Part shown: piece after piece, positions 58,081 to 64,000 of the stretch
Numbering within the stretch: position 1 is the stretch's first letter
Layout of the letters: each line of letters begins with the position of its first letter
NCBI GenBank assembly: GCA_039619475.1
Contig: CM077115.1
Location: 417,082,557 to 417,146,556 of the forward strand
Direction: 5' to 3'
Length of the DNA: 64,000 bases
DNA from: Icerya purchasi
Taxonomy: Eukaryota > Arthropoda > Insecta > Hemiptera > Monophlebidae
Position numbers and translations under genes: made by a program
The notes under the pieces: generated by a model
The model's database searches: none
What the model was told of the DNA's origin: nothing
The model's input: the letters and a program-made list of their open reading frames with translations, nothing else

Positions 58081-58235
58081 ATTTTTGTGGTTATGTTATT
58101 TTTTGTGTGTGTTGATGCCAGTAAGAATTACTTGTAAATTTTGATCATTTTATTCAAAGTATAGAAGAGAAAGAGACAGGAATGAAAGCAGGAGGAGTCA
58201 AGGGGTACAGCCCCTTGCGAGGTCAAAGTGGCCGA

Positions 58236-58482
58236 GTTTTTATATATATATATATATACATGTATATATGTATATATATATGTATATATGTATATATATG
58301 TATGTATATATGTATATATGTATATATATGTATATATGTATATATGTATATATATGTATATATGTATATATATGTATGTATATATGTATATATATGTATG
58401 TATATATGTATGTATATATGTATATATATGTATATATATGTATATATATGTATGTATGTATGTATGTATATGTATATTTATA
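58236..58482. repeat. TATA/TATG compound microsatellite, ~245 bp
   Basis: Uninterrupted mixture of TA and TATG steps (TATATATGTATATATG...). It produces long open frames of Tyr/Ile/Cys/Met on the plus strand and His/Thr/Ile/Tyr on the minus strand, which are not genes. The flank on the left (58160-58225) is GC-richer and contains GGGGTACAGCCCC, a short palindrome. Confidence 0.9.
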
Positions 58483-58489
58483 AAAATGT

Positions 58490-59780
58490 TTTCGTAACCC
58501 CTCACGGTATTTTGGTCTAGACTAGCTAGTGTTGTTTGTGTACTGCGAAAATATGAAATAGAATGGTAATATATTAATATTAATAAATAATATGTTTATA
58601 ATAGATGATTTACTAACCTTTGGTTTGAATTTGTAGATAGTGTTTCGTCAATCGGTAGATCTCGTGTCCGCGTATTTGACATTGTATTGCAGCCTGCACT
58701 TACACATGTACAAGCGGCGACGCGCCAATATACTGTGTATCAAGTATATTGTAGACGAATAGAGACGCACGCAGTACACACTCCCGCGTAAATGCAACGA
58801 AATACGCGCCAGGCACACAAGCGAGTTTGGTGTGGTGGTGGAGGGGGCATGACGGCATGAAAGCGTCACACCGTTTGTCGTCCGGTTTTACCCACAAGGC
58901 GCACCAATAGATGTTTCACGTAAACAAAAACCTTTACAGCTTAATCAGCGCTGCTCCAAATTATACAGAGGAAAATAATCAACAAAGAATATATGTAGTA
59001 TTCGGCTTGATAGCTAGTAACCAGCGGATGATTAATGTCCTCTTAAAACTCAACGAAAAATGTAGAATGCAAAATAACGAAAGTGTGGGTTGTCCATGAA
59101 CTTCGTTTTTACTACTGCGGCATGTTGCACATACATATACGCGCGGATTACGGTATATGCTAGTCAAAAATTTCTTTGTTCGTCGTATCTCGAAATATTC
59201 TTCAGTTTAAACGCTAGAGTTGTATTAATATCTTTACTTAAGTATTGAAGCCTTACTGGCTATTAAGATGCCGGGGATCTTTGCCGAACGATTAAAAAAG
59301 TAAACTGGATGTCATTAGTGCTGCTCGTGTCGGTGAATTTTACGCGATTCGACTAATTTTTTTTCGCAACCTCTTTCCTTCTAGTCATTTTTCGCAATTT
59401 TATTACTTCTTAATTAAACACGTGTGGAATATTTAAAACTCCGCGCGCAACGATATACCGTTTGTTTCTAAAATACAATCCGTATCGACTCTGCAATGTG
59501 CTCCAATCACATCATCTCCACTTAAGAGGTCGCGCGAATTGACCCATAAAATATTTTACAATAAAATATGCTGTCCTTATAAACGGAGATATTATGATTA
59601 TTTTTAAGCGATATTCATATACCTTAGTTATGGTCTCGCCACATTTCCACACTGGAATAATTGAAAACCTCATTAAGTATTCTCGTTGTTTTTGATTTAT
59701 AATGTTGTTATACCCGTTTAATATGTTCTTTTTTTGCGATAAATGGCGTAAACGTTTGATTATTAAGATAGCTACTATTC
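58490..59780. other. 1.3 kb without recognisable genes
   Basis: 58640-58900 is GC-richer than its surroundings, with several CG dinucleotides, but codes for nothing I can identify. It might be regulatory DNA or an untranslated exon. The rest is AT-rich. Confidence 0.4.
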
Positions 59781-59784
59781 ACGA

Positions 59785-60775
59785 AGAATTTAATCATTAT
59801 TTCCTGCTCATATCACGATTTTTACGAACGGCTCTAAATCTGCTTCGGGGGTCGGTGCGATTTTTATTCTTCCCGCCCTCAACTACTTTGAATCATTTCA
59901 GCTTCCCTCTGTCTTCCTAGCCGAATTCATGGATATTTTTCGCGTAATCCTTTTTATATCTTCAACTTCTAATTTAGTGAATTTCCTTCTATGGCCCGAC
60001 TCGAGAAGCGTTTTATTAGCTATTGCGTCTCCTTTCCTTGAACCCTCTTCCTGCCCCCTATTATCATTTATATTCGTTCCTTAATTTACAATTTATTAAC
60101 TGCCCGTTCTAACCAAATTGACCTGCTTTAGATCCCTGGCCACCGTGGTATCACCGGTGACGATCTTGCTGACTCATTAGCATGCTCAGCCGCAGTAAAT
60201 GGTCGTTTCATAGGCAGATTTCCTTCCCAAAGCCTTTACTCCCTCTCCTTTCGTTCTCACCGAGACTTTTGGACTGATCTCTATCCGTCTCTTTTCTACA
60301 ACCCTGACTCCTTTTACCTTGCCTTACAGCCTAAATCCTCTTCTCTTTGGTTTAACAATTTTCCCAGTATCAGCCGTTCTATCACTTCTTCCATAGTTCG
60401 CCTTCGTTTTAAGCATAGTCTGCTCCCGGCTTCCCGTTTCCGCTTTGCTCTTGTTCAATCTCCTTTGTGTCCCTTTCCTCCTCCTACCTTAAATGTCACC
60501 TGTGACGCAAACCACGTTTTACCCGAATGTTCCTTCATTTCCTCAGAACGTGCGATCTTTAATTTCAATTTGCTAACCCTTACAGTGCCCTCTACATTCT
60601 CGTTCTGTCATCTCCTTCTGTTGTTCCTTTGTTGGCCACCTTCATTTCTTCTGTCTCTAATCGTTTTTTTTTGTATAACCTGTCACTCCATATGTCTTTC
60701 TATTCTTATCTTTTGCGTTGGGTGAATTGTGCTATAAAATAAAAAATAAAATAAAAAATAAAATAAAAAAAAAAA
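59785..60775 (+). mobile_element. LINE-A, 1-kb 5'-truncated copy
   Basis: Begins exactly with the RNase H domain: TIFTNGSKSASGVGAIFILP, where the first catalytic Asp of FTDGSK is Asn. Then VFLAEFMDIFRVILFIS (Glu block), a damaged SDS block (PDSRSVLLAI), and IPGHRGITGDDLADSLACSA. Then FWTDLYPSLFYNPDSFYLAL, RLRFKHSLLPASRFRFAL and VTCDANHVLPECSFISSERA. The 3' end GCGTTGGGTGAATTGTGC is followed by an AAAATAAAATAAAAAA-type tail (60736-60775). It is closer to the copy at 31.9-33.2 kb (shared ISSERA) than to the one at 17 kb. Confidence 0.8.
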
Positions 60776-61033
60776 GATTGATTTAAACACAAGCTGAAGG
60801 ATTAATTTAATGATTAGTTAGCGACCAAAAAAAAAAAATGTATATTTTATTTTGTATAGAAACTTTAATTAAAGTGTATTAACGTTGTTTAAGAATAACC
60901 ACAATATCCCTATTTTTGAGCTATATTTAATTTTAAATTATCTTCGTATCGAATATATTTATTTTTTTTTAAATCATAAAGTCGGAATTTTTTAGTTGTT
61001 CTATTTGTTCTTTTTTTTTTTGGTCAATTGTGA
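60776..61033. other. No recognisable gene
   Basis: AT-rich spacer with A and T runs. Confidence 0.4.
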
Positions 61034-61040
61034 GTATAAA
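61034..61040 (+). promoter_or_regulatory. Possible TATA box upstream of the small ORF
   Basis: TATAAAA about 100 bp before the ATG at 61138. In DNA this AT-rich such a match is weak evidence. Confidence 0.15.
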
Positions 61041-61137
61041 AATTCTGACTAAAAAGCTTACATATTCCATTTTTGCCATAAATACAGACGTAATAAAAAT
61101 CTTCGCAGCACTCTCACGACTATTTCTGTGTTATATC

Positions 61138-61386
61138 ATGGAAATGTTTGTTCCAATCTTAATAATTCTTTTAATACTAAAATTGCTTCATGTCAAGACT
61201 TCATCAAAGAATAGTAGTAATAGTGTCTCCATTGTGTCTAGTGTGAAGTCATTGGGTAATTCTGAAAAACACATTCATAAAAACACCCGCGGCAAATCAG
61301 TTATTTTCGGCAATGCGCGAACGGGTGTGAAAAAACAAAAAACATCGAATAAAAACAGGAGAAAAACGTTCTCGATGGATGAATAG
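61138..61386 (+). CDS. Hypothetical 82-residue protein, hydrophobic N-terminus and basic tail
   Basis: I do not recognise this protein. From ATG 61138 (context ATCATGG) it starts with about 17 hydrophobic residues (FVPILIILLILKLL), then a Ser-rich stretch (SSKNSSNSVSIVSSVKS) and a Lys/Arg-rich end (KKQKTSNKNRRKTFSMDE). This layout would fit a small secreted or single-pass membrane peptide. The frame is open further upstream to 61030 (118 codons), so the start is a choice. It lies opposite the intron following the guanylate cyclase exon and ends about 20 bp from that exon. A chance ORF is quite possible. Confidence 0.25.
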   Translation: MEMFVPILIILLILKLLHVKTSSKNSSNSVSIVSSVKSLGNSEKHIHKNTRGKSVIFGNARTGVKKQKTSNKNRRKTFSMDE

Positions 61387-61406
61387 GTGCCGGTATTATC
61401 ACTTAC

Positions 61407-62085
61407 CAGATACGTTATAGAGTTCGATTGCTGCCAACGGGCCGTAGGTAGCTGAACAATTCGAGTTGCGGGATTGAATTATGATTTGGTAATTCGGCAA
61501 ACGTCCGCTGAGCGGGTTCGAGATATTCTTAACGGCCAAGTCGACGGATGGCAGTATCGCTTTCAGCGAGCCTTCGTCTTGGTGCGCGTTCTCCGGAGCG
61601 ATTATCGAAATCCGAACTTTACGATCGTTCCCAGTGGCAGTTACGTTCGTCAGCAGAATCGTCAGTAGTAATATCACTTCGGGGAATTTCAAAGCATCGA
61701 TGTTGCAAAATCGATTAAACGAGTAACGAGATTTACGACTGCGACCGCATAAAAAAAGCAATGACTCCGACGGAATGTCGAGCGTGTTAGCTTTATAAAT
61801 TCCACTCCGAGCGCTGTCGGTTTTTATTGCAGCCAAAGAGGATGCGTGAAGCGAGCAGAAATAAAATTGCAAATGTCGACGGAACAGCTTCAAGGCCGAC
61901 GATGGCGGTAGAGCGACCGGAAATGAACTGACGTCGATCAGGTGATTAATGAAGTCGAAAGAATAGGACGAGAGCGCTGGAAAGATGCTGGAAGATGCCA
62001 AAGGAAATAAAATGAGCTGCAGTATTCGATTAAATGGGATAACAATGTAAGAAGGGAGCTCGGGCGACGATTGCAACATTTCCAT
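61407..62085 (-). CDS. N-terminal exon of a receptor guanylate cyclase-like protein
   Basis: The only host coding sequence I can support. The C-terminal third reads KVRISIIAPEN...AILPSVDLAVKN...RNSNCSATYGPLAAIELY. It matches the start of the extracellular ANF-receptor (natriuretic-peptide-binding) fold of receptor guanylate cyclases, which have a first Cys followed by APLAA.DLY. Before it is a signal-peptide-like FPEVILLLTILLTNVTATG. The exon ends at 61407 in phase 1 with the donor GTAAGT (61401-61406). The ~125 residues before the signal segment have no Met after position 3 and look non-coding. The true start is therefore either the ATG at 62085 or an upstream exon joined at an acceptor such as TTTTTTTATGCGGTCGCAG (exon from about 61738). 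Later exons are not in the window. Other receptors with this fold cannot be excluded. Confidence 0.6.
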
Positions 62086-62089
62086 TATG

Positions 62090-62595
62090 CGTCGCCGTCA
62101 GACGCTGACTTCCAGTAATATTTCCCGACCAACACTATCTTAACAGCGATCTGCACATTTCCTCTGACTGATAAAATGCCATCGTTCACGGTGACGTTGC
62201 CGCGACGATCCAGAACCATCGTATCTCCTCTCGGCGATTTTAGAACAATTCGCCCTTTCTTACTTTTTCTGGCCGATACGGATAAGCTGTCCTCCTCGAT
62301 TTCTCATGACATCGATCTGAAACAAAATGTAACACCGTTTGATTACACTACTGTGTGTTAAATTATGCAATAATTATTTACGCCATTTGAATTTTCGTCC
62401 AAGTCTTCGGTATAGGATTCTTTTTTAACCGTCCTGCGTTAGTATCATTTCCGATCTTAATCATTTTTTTTTTTTTTTTAAATTACAACACTGTTTAAAA
62501 TAATAATCACTATTACGTACTATAAATTATTCTTGTGTTCATACATAATGATGTTGAGGCTATATAAGCCTAAAAAGTTACATACGGTATGTATA
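62090..62595. other. Putative upstream region of the cyclase exon; no gene seen
   Basis: The first 300 bp (62100-62360) are GC-richer than average and may hold 5' untranslated or promoter sequence of the minus-strand gene. No clear element is visible. Confidence 0.3.
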
Positions 62596-62599
62596 TAGT

Positions 62600-64000
62600 A
62601 CGAATTATTTGTAAGTAGTTCTTCGAAGCAGATCTTTGTAGATATTTTAGACATCGTGCTATAGTGCTATTTGTCAAAGAAACAGCAAGAGGGTTGATGT
62701 GCCCAATCAAGGGATCATCGATTACTATGAAAGTTAATTTTCTCAATCACTGTGGGTGTCCGAAGATCGTTTTGGATGATACTGTTGCGCACGAACCGTG
62801 GTGCGTCGCATAAACGTCGGAGAGATTTGTTACGAAACACCTGAACTTTCTTAAGGTTAGAATTGGGTGTCGCGTGCTCTATAGCTGCATACCATATCTC
62901 CAAGAACGCACAATGACTTGTATATTAGCAGTTTGTTTTCAAGTCGGAGTTTACTTTTTGGGTGAAGTAGCCAATCCAGTTTCTTCATTTTGTAGCGAAA
63001 ATTACGTAAAGTAATTTTAATTAAGTCGCTTGTCCAAATACATGCCGAGGTAACGAACTTGACCCACTTGGGGAATGACTGTACCCTCGTGGCTGATACC
63101 TGTGCATGTACCTCTCCTCAGTGTGAATGGGTAGAAAAAAGATTTTTCCAGGTTTACTGATATATTTTACCTTTTTTAAGATAGTCTTGTGCTTTGCCTA
63201 CAGCCTCTACCGGGCAGGTTTAGTTAACAAGGAAGGCTGTATCGTGCGCATATGTTGCGATTAAACCACTGTTACTATTTGGCAATGATACATCAGCAGT
63301 GTACAAGGTGTAAAGAGTATTGGGCCAAGCACGCTGCCCCGTAGAACTCCAGCTCTGATAGCCCGAATAAATGACCGAGTATCACGTACTGTATATAAAA
63401 TGTTCGATTGTACAGGTATGATTGGAGTAGATGAGTAAGTGCTGGCGAAGTATTCATCTTGAGTTTGTGCACTCGGAAACCGAACTGATGGTCGGGGATC
63501 GCGTTCGTTCCTAAAATTTCCCTTTATCCTGGATAACATTATTCTTTCGAATATTTTAGAGAGAGTGGGAAGTAAGCTTATTGGTCTGTAGGAGGCGAGA
63601 AGATGGTCTGGCTTCCCCGGTTTAGGTATCATAACGATTGCGGCACACTTCCACTGAGTTGGGAAGTGAAAGATTTGTAGCCTAGCATTGAATATTTTTA
63701 CTCCTTTGACTAGAAGAGTTTTAATTGCTCTTCCATACATTACTGTAGTACCATGAGGTCTTCTTAATTTTTAGTTTGCTGATTTGTTCTGCAACTTTGG
63801 CGGGTGTGAAGTACCTGATTGGAGCTCGAGGAGTACTCTCCGCCTGAAGAATTTCTTCACTGAACTGAACGTCTTCAGCACCAGCTAAATTGAAGTGTCT
63901 AAATCTCGTTTCCAGTTCCTCAGCAAAAGTGTCTGCTTTTTATTGGTCGGTGCGGCACCACGTTCCCCTACAGTCTCGGATTAGTGCCTGTCTCGGCGGC
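62600..64000 (-). mobile_element. Jockey-type LINE, continues beyond the window
   Basis: Minus strand. The pre-RT region (AEQISKLKI near 63790), RT fingers and palm (63261-63740: ARLQIFHFPTQWKCAAIVMI, PKPGKPDHLLASYRPISLLP, LSKIFERIMLSRIK). Then VLRGSVLGPILF and a YAHDTAFLV block (near 63240) where FADDTA is expected. Then WLLHPKSKLRLENKLLIYKS (about 62915-62975, the jockey WLLGRKS block) and the C-terminus KKVQVFRNKSLRRLCDAPRF (62715-62903). The catalytic Asp pair is altered and frames change, so it is inactive. The 5' part lies outside the window. Confidence 0.8.

Noticed and set aside
58128..58520. ORFs of 71-125 codons in both directions
   Set aside because: Pure translations of the TATA/TATG microsatellite.
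1..64000. LTR retrotransposons, endogenous viruses, rRNA genes
   Set aside because: No long terminal direct repeats, protease/integrase motifs, capsid-like proteins or rRNA blocks were seen. All RT sequences are of the LINE type.

Overview
Eukaryotic, AT-rich DNA, almost certainly from an insect or other arthropod. The repeat families are jockey-type LINEs, RNase H-carrying LINEs and a Tc1-like transposon with long inverted ends. There are many A/T homopolymers and TA microsatellites, only one recognisable host exon with a canonical GTAAGT splice donor, and no bacterial-style gene packing. The species cannot be named from the sequence alone.

The window is mainly a repeat graveyard. One RNase H LINE family, called LINE-A here, is present at least seven times: 540-910 (-), 14300-17107 (+), 28831-29515 (-), 30765-31172 (+), 31890-33250 (+), 44420-45321 (+) and 59785-60775 (+). 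Copies are 5'-truncated to different degrees and most share a 3' end plus an A-rich tail. Jockey-type elements lie at 2060-2420, 24140-25000, 26840-28130, 47757-50210 and 62600-64000; the last runs off the window. Other LINE groups are at 8100-9735 with a tail fragment at 37468-37760 (no RNase H seen), 19390-21312, 38560-39660, 50454-51742, and a nearly complete 3.15-kb copy at 53499-56645.

Structural elements stand out. A 3-kb inverted repeat (3963-6979) has outer parts that look identical and inner parts that differ, with a third partial copy next to it. A snap-back palindrome (50201-50453, continuing at 51757) has its second arm split by a LINE with a 14-bp target duplication. A Tc1-like transposon (53134-57832) with ~220-bp inverted ends and inner direct repeats is interrupted by a LINE flanked by a 12-bp target duplication. 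Small palindromes at 1544-1670 and 34354-34476 resemble miniature transposons.

The only convincing host sequence is at 61407-62085 (-). It looks like an N-terminal exon of a receptor guanylate cyclase: signal-like segment, start of the extracellular ligand-binding domain, then a splice donor. A small unassigned ORF (61138-61386, +) faces it. Long stretches (9740-14300, 17110-19390, 21320-24135, 25000-26840, 33250-37460, 39670-44415, 45650-47750, 51806-53130, 58490-59780) contain nothing I can assign. I found no new multi-gene system; the most interesting signals are structural and transposon-historical.
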